The notes beneath the pieces were generated by a model that was not told the DNA's origin, did no database searches, and saw only the letters and a program-made list of their open reading frames with translations. A stretch of 64,000 nucleotides of DNA, taken from the NCBI RefSeq assembly GCF_003269295.1, contig NZ_QLTT01000014.1, positions 1 through 64,000 on the forward strand, written 5' to 3'. Numbering within the stretch: the stretch's first letter is position 1; every line of letters starts with the position of its first letter. The position numbers were made by a program, and so were the translations under genes. Origin of the DNA: Lentzea atacamensis. Lineage in GTDB: Bacteria > Actinomycetota > Actinomycetes > Mycobacteriales > Pseudonocardiaceae. Below are positions 7,800-15,673 of the stretch, in pieces.

Positions 7800-9019
7800 G
7801 CTTGCACGCTCCGCTCCGTGATGGTGTCCGGCAGCGTCAGGTCGGGGTAGGCGCGCAGGTACTCGTCGCGGTGGCCGGCGTAGTGCCGGCGACCGTGCTC
7901 GGTCAGCACGACCAGCGGCAGCACCGGATGCGTGTGGCGGTGCTGGGGCAGGTTCTCCACCTCGAGGACGTCGACCAGCGGCCCGTCACGGTGTCCGCGC
8001 AGCCGGTCGATCGACCTCTCGGTACGGGTCAGTTTCTTGACCTGCCACGGCGTCAGCCCGGACGGTAGGGCGCGCACGTCCTCCGGCACCGGCCAGCCGC
8101 GCTCCTCGTAGGCCTTGATCAGGGTCGTCCGCAGGTAGCAGTTGCCCGCGGCCTCCAGCACGGCCAGGCGTGCCAGGACCGGCACGTCGGTGACGCGCAC
8201 CAGGTGTGGTGGCTTGCGTGCCTGGTGCGCGGCCAGGTCGGCGTGCGCCAGGTCGAGCTTGTGCCGAGGCTCGACCGCCTCGACGTCCGGGTACAGCTCC
8301 CGGTAGCACGCGTGGTGCAGCTCGTAGTGCCGCACGCCCGCCGGTGAGAGCCGCACACGGTACTCGGTGCGCGTGGTGTACTCGTGGCCGGTCAGCGGGT
8401 TGATCCCCTCCTTGCGGGTGTGCACCGAGAACTCCTCGATGTGGCTGCCGTCCTTGCGGTCCCGCAGGTGCAGCAGCGTCTTCCACGGAGGTGCCTTGTC
8501 GTCCTCGTCCCACGTGGTCTGCGTGGTCAGGCCGTTGTCCCCGGCCTCGTACAGCCGGGCCAGCGCGGCGAACGACCAGCGCGCCATCAGCCCGGCCGGT
8601 GCGGTCGCCGGGCCGGTGATGCCCGCGCCCGCACGTGCCGCTGCCCGGCCGGCGGCGGTGAGCCGGACCCGCACGCGCGGCACGTGCTTGCCCAGCACGG
8701 CGATGTAGATGTGGTCGTGCTCGACCTCGACCAGGCCCCGGCGTTCGAGCGCGGCCAGCGTCGAACCCGAACCCGAGTCGTGCTGACCGGCCTCGCGCAG
8801 CTCGTGCTGCACCGAGCTGTAGCCGCCGAGGTCGCGGGGAAGCTTGATGTCGTAGGTGACCAACCGCCACTCGGAGGCCGGCGGCGTCGTGAGCCACTCG
8901 GCCTTCTGGCGACGGATGTCGGCCTCGGCGGCCTGGTCGAACCGGAAGATCGTCGACAGGTACAGCCGCTGCCGTTCGTTCAGCCCGTCCCACGCCGCCG
9001 AGGCCTTGCCGTTGCTCAC
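7796..9019 (-). CDS. Winged-helix-like DNA-binding protein
   Basis: A 407-residue cytoplasmic protein that begins at GTG 9019, overlapping the preceding stop as GTGA. The N-terminal 130 residues look like a winged helix: LNERQRLYLSTIFRFDQAAE, then STLAALERRGLVEVEHD followed by a beta wing (IYIAVLGKHVPRVRVRLT). A second similar arrangement occurs around residues 150-240 and a third helix-wing pattern at the end (RLAVLEAAGNCYLRTTLIKAY ... VVLTEHGRRHYAGHRDEYLRAYP). The phrases LTAAGR, LSPAGVRHYELH and LTEHGRRHY mark three repeated wing units, each typical of plasmid-borne MarR/PadR-like modules. Likely a DNA-binding or replication/transfer regulator of the element; the exact role is unknown. Confidence 0.6.
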   Translation of the reverse strand: MSNGKASAAWDGLNERQRLYLSTIFRFDQAAEADIRRQKAEWLTTPPASEWRLVTYDIKLPRDLGGYSSVQHELREAGQHDSGSGSTLAALERRGLVEVEHDHIYIAVLGKHVPRVRVRLTAAGRAAARAGAGITGPATAPAGLMARWSFAALARLYEAGDNGLTTQTTWDEDDKAPPWKTLLHLRDRKDGSHIEEFSVHTRKEGINPLTGHEYTTRTEYRVRLSPAGVRHYELHHACYRELYPDVEAVEPRHKLDLAHADLAAHQARKPPHLVRVTDVPVLARLAVLEAAGNCYLRTTLIKAYEERGWPVPEDVRALPSGLTPWQVKKLTRTERSIDRLRGHRDGPLVDVLEVENLPQHRHTHPVLPLVVLTEHGRRHYAGHRDEYLRAYPDLTLPDTITERSVQA

Positions 9020-9828
9020 TTCGCACCACCGACGACCGAATCGGCTGGCAGGTCGGTCGGCAGCTCCAGCGCCAGGATCGAAGCGCTCACGGCGGCCGTC
9101 CTCTCACCCGTGTTCTTCTCGGTACCACGCGTCTGACCTGCCGGGTGCGGGTGGGCGATTCGCTCGGCGGTGCGCAGGCAGGCCTTGCAGGTCGGGATGC
9201 GGTCGTTCGGGATGTCCAGGTTCTCGAACAGCAGGTGTGGCGCTCTGCTCGGGGTCCAGCACAACGAGCGGTTCGCGTCCCGGCGCAGGCGGCCGGTGCG
9301 CAGCGGCTCCCTCACGACGATGTGCTCGGCCCCCGACACGTAGGCGGCGTAGTGGTGGCGGCCGGAACCGTTGTAGGCCACCGACACGCGAACCGGCAGC
9401 GCCGCTCGCAGCGACGCCCACGCCTCGGCCTGCTGCTCCAGGCGCTCGGCGCGGCACCGCTCCTGCAGAGCCTCCCGCTCGCGCTCGGCGAGTACCCGCG
9501 GCGGCACCGGTGGGTCGGGTTCGGCGTCGCGCGCCAGGCCGAGCAGCACGAGCTCGGTCCAGCCCAGGCTGCGCCAGCCGTGCACCGGCCGGCCGATCAC
9601 CGCGCTCAGCCACTCCGGATGCGCCCTGGCGAGCTTGCCTTCCAGCTGCCGCAGCACGACGGGGTCGATGAACGGACCAGCCTCCCGGCGGGCCCGCTCG
9701 CGCAGCCCGGCCAGCACCGCGTCCGAGAGGTTTGTCGCCGCGGGCGCGGAGCTCGGCGCGGCGGAGCCCTGTCGCGCCAGCGCGCCCAACGCCGGTAGAT
9801 CCGTGCCTGGAACGGTCTGCGCGTCCAC
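9016..9828 (-). CDS. Hypothetical element protein with C-terminal CxxC
   Basis: The best start is GTG 9828, because GGAGGGGG lies just upstream; a further ATG at 9858 has no such site. The 270-residue product has an Ala-rich helical half with a basic/acidic coiled segment (REREALQERCRAERLEQQAEAW) and a beta-rich C-terminal half containing SLCWTPSRAP, then RIPTCKACLRTAERIA, a CxxC that could bind metal. It is the first gene of the leftward run and is coupled to the winged-helix protein. No family recognised. Confidence 0.55.
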   Translation of the reverse strand: MDAQTVPGTDLPALGALARQGSAAPSSAPAATNLSDAVLAGLRERARREAGPFIDPVVLRQLEGKLARAHPEWLSAVIGRPVHGWRSLGWTELVLLGLARDAEPDPPVPPRVLAEREREALQERCRAERLEQQAEAWASLRAALPVRVSVAYNGSGRHHYAAYVSGAEHIVVREPLRTGRLRRDANRSLCWTPSRAPHLLFENLDIPNDRIPTCKACLRTAERIAHPHPAGQTRGTEKNTGERTAAVSASILALELPTDLPADSVVGGAK

Positions 9829-9914
9829 AGCGACCCCCTCCGTCCCGCGTCCGGGCACGAGTAGTAGATAACCGGCATTATGTACTGCTCACCAGAGGCT
9901 ATCAGTTCTGTTCT

Positions 9915-9969
9915 GTAAACAAAACTAGCCGTCTTCCGTTTACGAAACATTATGCGCTAGGATGATCGT
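9915..9969 (+). promoter_or_regulatory. Divergent control region with GTAAAC/GTTTAC operator
   Basis: Between the divergent genes an inverted repeat GTAAAC (9915-9920) ... GTTTAC (9938-9943) lies in a locally AT-rich stretch. TAGGAT at 9958-9963 is placed so that transcription would start at the A of ATG 9970, i.e. a leaderless mRNA for the rightward gene. A repressor bound to the repeat would cover the -35 area. Confidence 0.5.
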
Positions 9970-11130
9970 ATGACTGAAGATCGCGGTCAGCAGGCCGGTG
10001 ACCAGGGCGGAGGCGCTTCCGGGGCTGGTGCGGGGGTGAACCCGCTCGTCAAGCCGGTCGCCGGGTCGCCGGACGGGCCGCGGCTGTGCGGGTTCTCGCT
10101 GTGCCGCAAGGTGCTGCCGGACGCCGGTACCGGCCGCAAGCTCGAGTTCTGCCGGGACAGCGACACCAGCTGGCCGGTCGGCGACCGGACGGCGTCCTGC
10201 CGCGAACTCGGCCGCGCCGAGCGCGCCCTGGCCGCCGTCACCGACGCCCGCGCCGCCGTCGCCGAGGTCAACGTGGTCGAGCTCGGCGAGGCCGTCGACG
10301 CCGTGCTCGGCCCGGTGCGGGCGATCGCCGGCCCGGTGGCCGCACTGCTGGACACGCTGACCGGCGTGCGGACCCAGCTCGACGACGCCGTGGCCACCGC
10401 CCGCGCCGACCGCGAGGAAGCGCTGCGACTGGTGGCCGAGGCCAACGGCCGCGTCGAAGCAGCCGAGCAGGTCGCCGCCGAGGAGCGCGCCGCGCGGCAG
10501 TCAGCCGATCAACGGGCCGAGGCCGCCGAACGCGAGGGCCGCCGCGACCGGGAGGCCAAGGAACGGGCAATGTCCGACACACGGCGCGCCGAGGGCCAGG
10601 TCCTTGAACTGCAGAACGCCCAGCGACGCGACGCCGAACGGATCCAGGCCCTCATCGAGCGGGTGGAGACAGCCGAGACCCAACTGGCCACCCGCACCTC
10701 CGAGCGCAACTCCGCCCGCGCCGAGTGGGCCACCGAGAAGCAGCGGGCCGATGACGCCGAGGCCGCCAACCTCACCCTGGAACGCGCCCTGCGCGATGAG
10801 TTCCTGCAGGCACTCGAACGCCGCGCCGAACAGCACCAGCAGAACCTCGACGAGGTCCGCGCCGCCTTCGACGCCCGGCTCGACCAGATCCGCGCCGACC
10901 TCGAGGCCGCCCGAGAGACCGAGCGGCGCCAGCACACCGAGCAGCTCGGGACGCTGCAGCAGCAGATCGGCGCGCTCACCACGCGTGCGGAGACCACCGA
11001 GAACTCCCAGCGCGCCCAGCTCGACCGGAACCGGGCGCTGCGCACCGTCCTCGCGGCCGCGCACGGCCGTCTCGGCGACGACGACGCCGAACTGCGAGAC
11101 CAGATCCAACAGCTGCTCGCCGGCGCCTAA
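9970..11130 (+). CDS. KfrA-like coiled-coil DNA-binding protein
   Basis: A 386-residue protein whose N-terminal ~75 residues carry a small Cys motif (RLCGFSLCRKVLPDAGTGRKLEFCRDSD) resembling the short zinc-ribbon found in some actinobacterial plasmid proteins. From about residue 85 to the end it is almost continuous Ala/Glu/Arg/Gln-rich helix with heptad character (for example ALRLVAEANGRVEAAEQVAA), ending in a stretch rich in Gln and Arg. Long alpha-helical proteins near parAB act as KfrA-type auxiliary partition factors or cell-pole scaffolds. No Walker motif is present. The gene is divergent from the leftward element operon and probably autoregulated through the intervening repeat. Coiled-coil call firm, KfrA role tentative. 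Confidence 0.65.
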   Translation: MTEDRGQQAGDQGGGASGAGAGVNPLVKPVAGSPDGPRLCGFSLCRKVLPDAGTGRKLEFCRDSDTSWPVGDRTASCRELGRAERALAAVTDARAAVAEVNVVELGEAVDAVLGPVRAIAGPVAALLDTLTGVRTQLDDAVATARADREEALRLVAEANGRVEAAEQVAAEERAARQSADQRAEAAEREGRRDREAKERAMSDTRRAEGQVLELQNAQRRDAERIQALIERVETAETQLATRTSERNSARAEWATEKQRADDAEAANLTLERALRDEFLQALERRAEQHQQNLDEVRAAFDARLDQIRADLEAARETERRQHTEQLGTLQQQIGALTTRAETTENSQRAQLDRNRALRTVLAAAHGRLGDDDAELRDQIQQLLAGA

Positions 11131-11278
11131 CCAGTGACCAAACGAGGAACTGCTGCTCTCACCAGCCGCTGACCTCGACGAGACCCACAGAGAGGACGTT
11201 CGACGTTGAAACGGTCCACCTCAAATGTGGCTCGAAGCCAAATTCGCTTGGGACGACGCAACATGGAGGAGCACTCAG

Positions 11279-11602
11279 ATGGCCAGCGACCCTCGTGATC
11301 GCCAGGTGGAACTGCCCGACGCAGCCGAGGTCGAGCGACGCCTGAAAGGCTTCGGGGGCGGAATCCCCGGCCTCGCGACCTTCTATCAAGGTGTCAGCGA
11401 ACGGATCGGAGGACTGGCGCAGAAGCCTCACGACCTTGTGCAGGCGTTCCGCTTGGCTCTCCACGATGCTGAAAGCCGCGGCGAGCTGGAGCACGCTGCG
11501 CGCGCAGCCGTGCTTCTCCTCGTGCCGCGTCTGTTCGCAACCCTAGTCGACGACGAGGTGTTTGTGGAACAGGCCAAAGCTGACTGGATCGCCACCAATT
11601 GA
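11279..11602 (+). CDS. Hypothetical helical protein, 107 aa
   Basis: ATG 11279 is chosen because GGAGGAG stands 8 bases upstream. The product begins MASDPRDRQVELPDAAEVER and continues as amphipathic helices (LVQAFRLALHDAESRGELEH, AARAAVLLLVPRLFATLVDD). No membrane segment or known domain. It stands alone between two larger genes, with about 150 bp upstream that hold no clear promoter. Confidence 0.55.
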   Translation: MASDPRDRQVELPDAAEVERRLKGFGGGIPGLATFYQGVSERIGGLAQKPHDLVQAFRLALHDAESRGELEHAARAAVLLLVPRLFATLVDDEVFVEQAKADWIATN

Positions 11603-11721
11603 TGCAGGCACCGCGCGATCAGCTTGACAGGCACACGGCCTTTCGCCGCAGCACAAGCAGATTGCATACGTGTGTCCCGCGAAACCATCCGTATCCGTGC
11701 CATCTCGGGGGCTGAACGACA

Positions 11722-12087
11722 GTGACCATCGAATACCACCTCGACGACACCGTGCTCTGGTCCACCCGCAGCGGCCACGCCGCCCTGCTTGTCGACCCCA
11801 AGGCCGGCGAGTGGCGGGTGACCTGGTGCCCGGCCCAGCCGCTGACCCGAGAAGCGGCGCACGCCGCGTTGGAGTTCGCCGAACTGATCTGGACCACCGA
11901 CATCGCGCCGACCCACCGGCAGGCGATGGGCGACATCGTGTGGCGCGCGGTCGGGATCGGCGTGGACCCCATGCAGGCGAGGGAGCTGGCCGGGCAGAGC
12001 CCGCCCTACGCGGTACCGGACGGCTACACCGACGACGACATGCCGGAGCTGCTGAAGCAGGTCCAGGCCCACTTCGCTGCCCGGTGA
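11722..12087 (+). CDS. DUF317-like small protein, 121 aa
   Basis: The gene starts at GTG 11722 and encodes a compact alpha/beta protein (VLWSTRSGHAALLVDPKAGE, WRVTWCPAQPLTREAAHAAL) of the type often seen in Streptomyces plasmid and phage regions, where a short strand-rich N-terminus recalls DUF317 domains. The stop overlaps the GTG of the next small gene (GTGA at 12084-12087). It heads a six-gene coupled series. The family link is tentative. Confidence 0.5.
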   Translation: MTIEYHLDDTVLWSTRSGHAALLVDPKAGEWRVTWCPAQPLTREAAHAALEFAELIWTTDIAPTHRQAMGDIVWRAVGIGVDPMQARELAGQSPPYAVPDGYTDDDMPELLKQVQAHFAAR

Positions 12088-12188
12088 CGCTGGCCGACCT
12101 GGACGGGGAGGCCCTGAGAAAGCCCCCGGCCAGGCCGCCGGCCAGCGGACCCATCCCGCATGCGACGAAACGGAGTCACCTCAGATGA
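12084..12188 (+). CDS. Small coupled gene, 34 aa
   Basis: GTG 12084 overlaps the previous stop (GTGA) and its own TGA overlaps the next ATG (ATGA at 12185). This precise linkage at both ends supports translation. The peptide (VTLADLDGEALRKPPARPPA...) is basic and Pro-rich with no recognised domain; it may serve mainly to carry ribosomes across. Confidence 0.4.
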   Translation: MTLADLDGEALRKPPARPPASGPIPHATKRSHLR

Positions 12189-12271
12189 TCCCGCACACCT
12201 GCCCTGCCCCGGACACCCGCACCCCGCATCAGCACGGCCAGTCCACCACCGCCGGGGTGTGGCCATGCTGA
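12185..12271 (+). CDS. Small coupled gene, 28 aa
   Basis: ATG 12185 lies 9 bases after GGAG and overlaps the stop of the preceding mini-gene; its TGA (12269-12271) overlaps the ATG of the next gene at 12265. The peptide (MIPHTCPAPDTRTPHQHGQS...) has two Cys and three His and could bind metal, but its size and position also fit a translational-coupling leader. Confidence 0.4.
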   Translation: MIPHTCPAPDTRTPHQHGQSTTAGVWPC

Positions 12272-12762
12272 AACCGGCCCAGCGTGAACTGCTGCGCGCG
12301 GTCCAGGAGGGCAAGGTCGCGTGGCGCCACCACCTCCGCGCCGGCTGGGCGATCCGCCGCACCGACGTCCGCTCCACCGGCCCCGGAGGAGGCCTCGGCC
12401 GCCGGGTCACCCAAGCCATCGAACGGCTCGCCGCCGGAGGTCTCGTCGCCACCGTGCCCGCGCCTTCCGGCTGCGGACCGGACGTGCCGATCACCATCAC
12501 CGAGCCGGGCAGGGCGCTGCTCGACCTCGCGAACCTGCCGCTGCTCGCCCTCACCACCGCGGCCGCCGCCCCGACCCTGCCGATGGCGCGCGACGGCCGC
12601 GAACCCTTCCCCGCCGGAGACGAAGGCGACGCCCCGTCCGGCGCGCTGCTCGACCTGACCGACGACGAGCCCGACCACCCGGAGATGCAGGGCTGGTGGC
12701 AACGGCAAGGCCACCAGTGGATCCCCGTCGACCCGCCCGCCGACGACGAGGACCGGTCGTGA
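12265..12762 (+). CDS. Winged-helix-type hypothetical protein, 165 aa
   Basis: The start is taken at ATG 12265 (MLKPAQRELLRAVQEGKVAW) inside the stop of the preceding mini-gene. The first 80 residues read like a helix-turn-helix with wing: LLRAVQEGKVAWRHH, RVTQAIERLAAGGLVATVP and the wing ITITEPGRALLDL. The C-terminal half is acidic with the Trp-rich end GWWQRQGHQWIPVDPP. It probably binds DNA or a partner protein. Its stop overlaps the next GTG. Confidence 0.5.
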   Translation: MLKPAQRELLRAVQEGKVAWRHHLRAGWAIRRTDVRSTGPGGGLGRRVTQAIERLAAGGLVATVPAPSGCGPDVPITITEPGRALLDLANLPLLALTTAAAAPTLPMARDGREPFPAGDEGDAPSGALLDLTDDEPDHPEMQGWWQRQGHQWIPVDPPADDEDRS

Positions 12763-13343
12763 CGCCCGCGGACGGCGACCCAGCCGGGACCACCCACCGC
12801 GGTACGACCGCGGCCCCGGAACTCGCGGCGTACAGGGCGAGCGCGTCGTTCGCCGCGGCGTTCCGGCGCTACCGCCGGGCGCTGCGGGCCGGCCTCCTCG
12901 AGGTGCGCGCCTACAACACCGAGCACCCGGATCTGCCGCTGGCACTGGTGCGGTACCGCCTCGACCACACCATCAAGGTGGTCGGCTTCACCCACGCCCG
13001 CCCGGATCAGGCCGTGCCGGACGGCCTGATCCTTTACCCCGAACGAGGAGAACACCTCGTCCCGGTCCCTGGCGGACCCGGAAAACCCTGGCGCGCGGTG
13101 CTGCGCCACCACCGCCGGCAGATCCCCCACCTGATCGACACGGTGTTCACGCCGCACGGCGCCCCGGTCTACCACCTCACGGCCACCAGCTCCCACACCG
13201 CGACCGTGCACGACCTCGGCGATCACGGCGTGTTCGTCACGATCGCCGACGGCTACCGCGATCCCGGTCGCCACCTCACCGCGGTGCCGCTGCAGGAGTT
13301 CCGCCTCGCCCAGGCCAGCCACGAGAACAGGACGGTGTCGTGA
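12759..13343 (+). CDS. Hypothetical protein, 194 aa
   Basis: GTG 12759 overlaps the preceding stop. The protein is a mixed alpha/beta cytoplasmic protein with RRYRRALRAGLLEVRAYNTE near residue 35 and DTVFTPHGAPVYHLTATSSH in the C-terminal half. No signal peptide, TM segment or catalytic motif. It is the fifth gene of the coupled series starting at 11722 and overlaps the next gene by GTGA. Confidence 0.55.
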   Translation: MTPADGDPAGTTHRGTTAAPELAAYRASASFAAAFRRYRRALRAGLLEVRAYNTEHPDLPLALVRYRLDHTIKVVGFTHARPDQAVPDGLILYPERGEHLVPVPGGPGKPWRAVLRHHRRQIPHLIDTVFTPHGAPVYHLTATSSHTATVHDLGDHGVFVTIADGYRDPGRHLTAVPLQEFRLAQASHENRTVS

Positions 13344-13966
13344 TGAGTGCGCACCAGTACACCGAGTTCGGCATCCGATGGACGATGGAACACGGCGACC
13401 CCCGCGTCGTACTGGGCGGGTCCCGCGCCGCCGCGGAGGAACTGCTCGACGATCCACCCCCAGGCTCGCTGGACGGGGTCGTGGTCGAGCGCATCGTCAC
13501 GCTCTCCCCGTGGGAGCCGGTCGACGGCGTGCAACCCCGCACGCCGCCGTTGTTCGCGCAGCCGCACCGCGTCTTCACCTTGCCCGGATTCCCGGACGAC
13601 GTCGTACGGGACAGCAACGACTTCGACGGCCTGCGCTACATCGTGCTCGGCGACGACGCCGAGCAGATCGTGATCCTCGGTCACCCGCCCCAGGCGGACG
13701 TCACCGCCTTCCAGCGCTGGTACGAGAAGAACGAAGGTGGCGACCCGGACAACAGCTGGTACTCCGACACCGTCGAGTCCACCTACGCGCGGCAACTGCG
13801 CGAATGCCCCGACCACCAGACGAAGGCCCGCGAGTGCGCGTGGTGCACGCGGATTGACCCTGACGAGCCGTGGCTGGACTGGACCCGCGGGGAGAACGAG
13901 CCACCGCAGACCAACGCCGGCAAGCCGTACTACTTCCCGATCACGCTGTGGCACCTGCACGGGTGA
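13340..13966 (+). CDS. Hypothetical protein, 208 aa
   Basis: The GTG at 13340 overlaps the previous stop and is followed directly by ATG 13343. The product starts MMSAHQYTEFGIRWTMEHGD and continues as a beta-rich acidic protein; near residue 150 a short Cys/His cluster (QLRECPDHQTKARECAWCTR) could be a zinc-binding site. The end is Trp-rich. It closes the coupled series; about 220 bp without a gene follow. Confidence 0.55.
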   Translation: MMSAHQYTEFGIRWTMEHGDPRVVLGGSRAAAEELLDDPPPGSLDGVVVERIVTLSPWEPVDGVQPRTPPLFAQPHRVFTLPGFPDDVVRDSNDFDGLRYIVLGDDAEQIVILGHPPQADVTAFQRWYEKNEGGDPDNSWYSDTVESTYARQLRECPDHQTKARECAWCTRIDPDEPWLDWTRGENEPPQTNAGKPYYFPITLWHLHG

Positions 13967-14185
13967 CCACCATCAGCGACACCTGACCGCTATAGTCGTT
14001 AGCTGACAAACGGTGGCCTCGCGCGGCCCCAACTCCGAGCCGACCCGGTCCCCACGTGACCACATCGGCGCATCGGACAAGACGGCCTAGAGTCTCGGCG
14101 CGGCAGTGCAGCACCACGCGATGACGTCGAATCACCTGGACGAACCTCGCGGGGTGACGTGGGCTCCCCGCTGGAGGACACCCAG
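13967..14185 (+). promoter_or_regulatory. Likely promoter region for the 14.2 kb gene
   Basis: TATAGT occurs at 13991-13996 in the context gctatagt, the same -10-like phrase seen before the gene at 7132. A clear -35 is missing. GGAGGACACCCAG precedes ATG 14186. No other structure stands out. Confidence 0.3.
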
Positions 14186-15418
14186 ATGAGCAACAGCCAC
14201 TCCAAGCGCAATGCCGTGGACGCAGTGCGCGCCACCACCGGTGCCGGACACACCGAAGCACGTCGCGCGGCCTCGGCGGCCCGGCAGCGCCCGATGTCCG
14301 ACGTCGACCCCATCGCCGTTCCCGCGCCGGTCGCCGTGAGCGTGGCCCAGCACCTGCGGGCGGCCGGATTCCACATCGCCGCCGTCCACCAGCTCGGCAG
14401 GGACAACGGCGTTCTGCCCCAGTTCAGGTCCGACATGGTGACGGGACCGGCCGCCCAGTTCGGCACCGCACTCAGCCAGGTCAGCTCCCGCCTGACCGAC
14501 CTGAGCACGTGGAGCGAACGCACCGCGCACCGGTCAGGCGCGATCACGTGCGTTCCGGAGCACCTGTCCAGGTCCGCCGACAGCGAGGCGGCCCTTCGGA
14601 TCCTCTACCCCGAACTGCCCGACGACGCCGGCGGAGACCGCTGGTGCGCGAAAGCCGGTGGCCGGATGCCGCTGCCGGGAGAAGGCCACGTCGAGCCCAG
14701 TTCCGACACGGTGCCCTGGTCGGCACGGAGCCTGCTGCCCGGCGCCGCCCCGGAGTGGACGCTGTCGGCACACGGAAGCGGGATCAATGTGCGCAGCGCA
14801 GGTGACGTCGTGCCCGGAACGCCGTCCGCGGCGATCTGGGACGCGAACGAGCATGTGCACCGTTACCTGTCGAGCTGGATGAGTCGTGCGGGTGACTCCC
14901 CCGCCGACCTTGCGGCAGCCCTCGACGGACTGGTCGCGCTGGCCTCCGCCCTGCCCAAGGCCATCGAGATGGTCAGCAGGGAGATCGCACGCAGGTCCAA
15001 GGAAGGACTGCTTGAGGGCGTCGACCGCCAGCGCCTCGCCCAGTCCGCCGCGAAGCTCACAGCCATGACCGCCGAGACCGCCGAGGACCGCGTCGGCCAG
15101 ATCAACCACCTCCGGGGGGCAGTCCACGGCATCCGCCGCGCGGTAACCGGCGCGACAGCGGTTCTCCCGCCCGCGCCGGGAATGCGCGCCAAGCTGGAAC
15201 GGATCGCACCGAGGTTCACCGGCCGCTCGGCGGCACAGCTTCGCACCGAGCTCGGCGAAGAGGCCTTCCTTCAGCGGCAGATCTCCAGGGCCCGTCCAGG
15301 TGACTACAGCCGTCACGACCTGCTCGAACGGATGCTCACCTGGATGCACGCCACCGGTGCCACCGAGTACGACGCAGCGGCGCACCTGGCCGCCGAGAAC
15401 AAGGCGGTGACGGCATGA
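14186..15418 (+). CDS. Hypothetical protein, 410 aa
   Basis: Start ATG 14186 (MSNSHSKRNAVDAVRATTGA) has GGAGG at good spacing. The N-terminal part has a helical segment (VAQHLRAAGFHIAAVHQLGR) that could be a DNA-binding fold; the middle carries RYLSSWMSRAGDSPADLAAA and amphipathic helices up to about residue 330; the C-terminal end (YSRHDLLERMLTWMHATGAT) is helical. No transmembrane segment or known motif is visible. The stop overlaps the start of a 52-codon gene. It belongs to the element module; no function is proposed. Confidence 0.55.
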   Translation: MSNSHSKRNAVDAVRATTGAGHTEARRAASAARQRPMSDVDPIAVPAPVAVSVAQHLRAAGFHIAAVHQLGRDNGVLPQFRSDMVTGPAAQFGTALSQVSSRLTDLSTWSERTAHRSGAITCVPEHLSRSADSEAALRILYPELPDDAGGDRWCAKAGGRMPLPGEGHVEPSSDTVPWSARSLLPGAAPEWTLSAHGSGINVRSAGDVVPGTPSAAIWDANEHVHRYLSSWMSRAGDSPADLAAALDGLVALASALPKAIEMVSREIARRSKEGLLEGVDRQRLAQSAAKLTAMTAETAEDRVGQINHLRGAVHGIRRAVTGATAVLPPAPGMRAKLERIAPRFTGRSAAQLRTELGEEAFLQRQISRARPGDYSRHDLLERMLTWMHATGATEYDAAAHLAAENKAVTA

Positions 15419-15573
15419 TCAGCGGTGAGGGTGCGACGACGTTCGCACGGCAGCTCGAACAGTGGCAGGCCAACCCGGTCACCGCCCAGTTGAAAGCGAC
15501 GATCCTGATGGCGACCTGGTCCTGCGGTGAGACCCGGTGCGGACCCGTAGCCAGCTGCGTGGCCACGGACTGA
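15415..15573 (+). CDS. Small hypothetical protein, 52 aa
   Basis: ATG 15415 overlaps the previous stop as ATGA. The peptide begins MISGEGATTFARQLEQWQAN and ends with a Cys-containing tail (SCGETRCGPVASCVATD). No family is recognised. A 14-bp-stem terminator follows within 25 bases, so this is the last gene of the rightward run. Confidence 0.5.
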   Translation: MISGEGATTFARQLEQWQANPVTAQLKATILMATWSCGETRCGPVASCVATD

Positions 15574-15596
15574 CCAGTGCCGGGCGAGGCCGCGCC

Positions 15597-15633
15597 GGAG
15601 CCGCGGGCGTTACTACAGCACGCCCGCGGCTCC
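15597..15633. terminator. Bidirectional terminator hairpin, 14-bp stem
   Basis: GGAGCCGCGGGCGT (15597-15610) pairs perfectly with ACGCCCGCGGCTCC (15620-15633) around a 9-nt loop. It sits between the convergent small gene and the ligase remnant, so it can serve both strands. Confidence 0.8.
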
Positions 15634-15673
15634 ATGCAGGTTCCCGGGGAGTGCTCTGCGGCGCCACCTGCGG

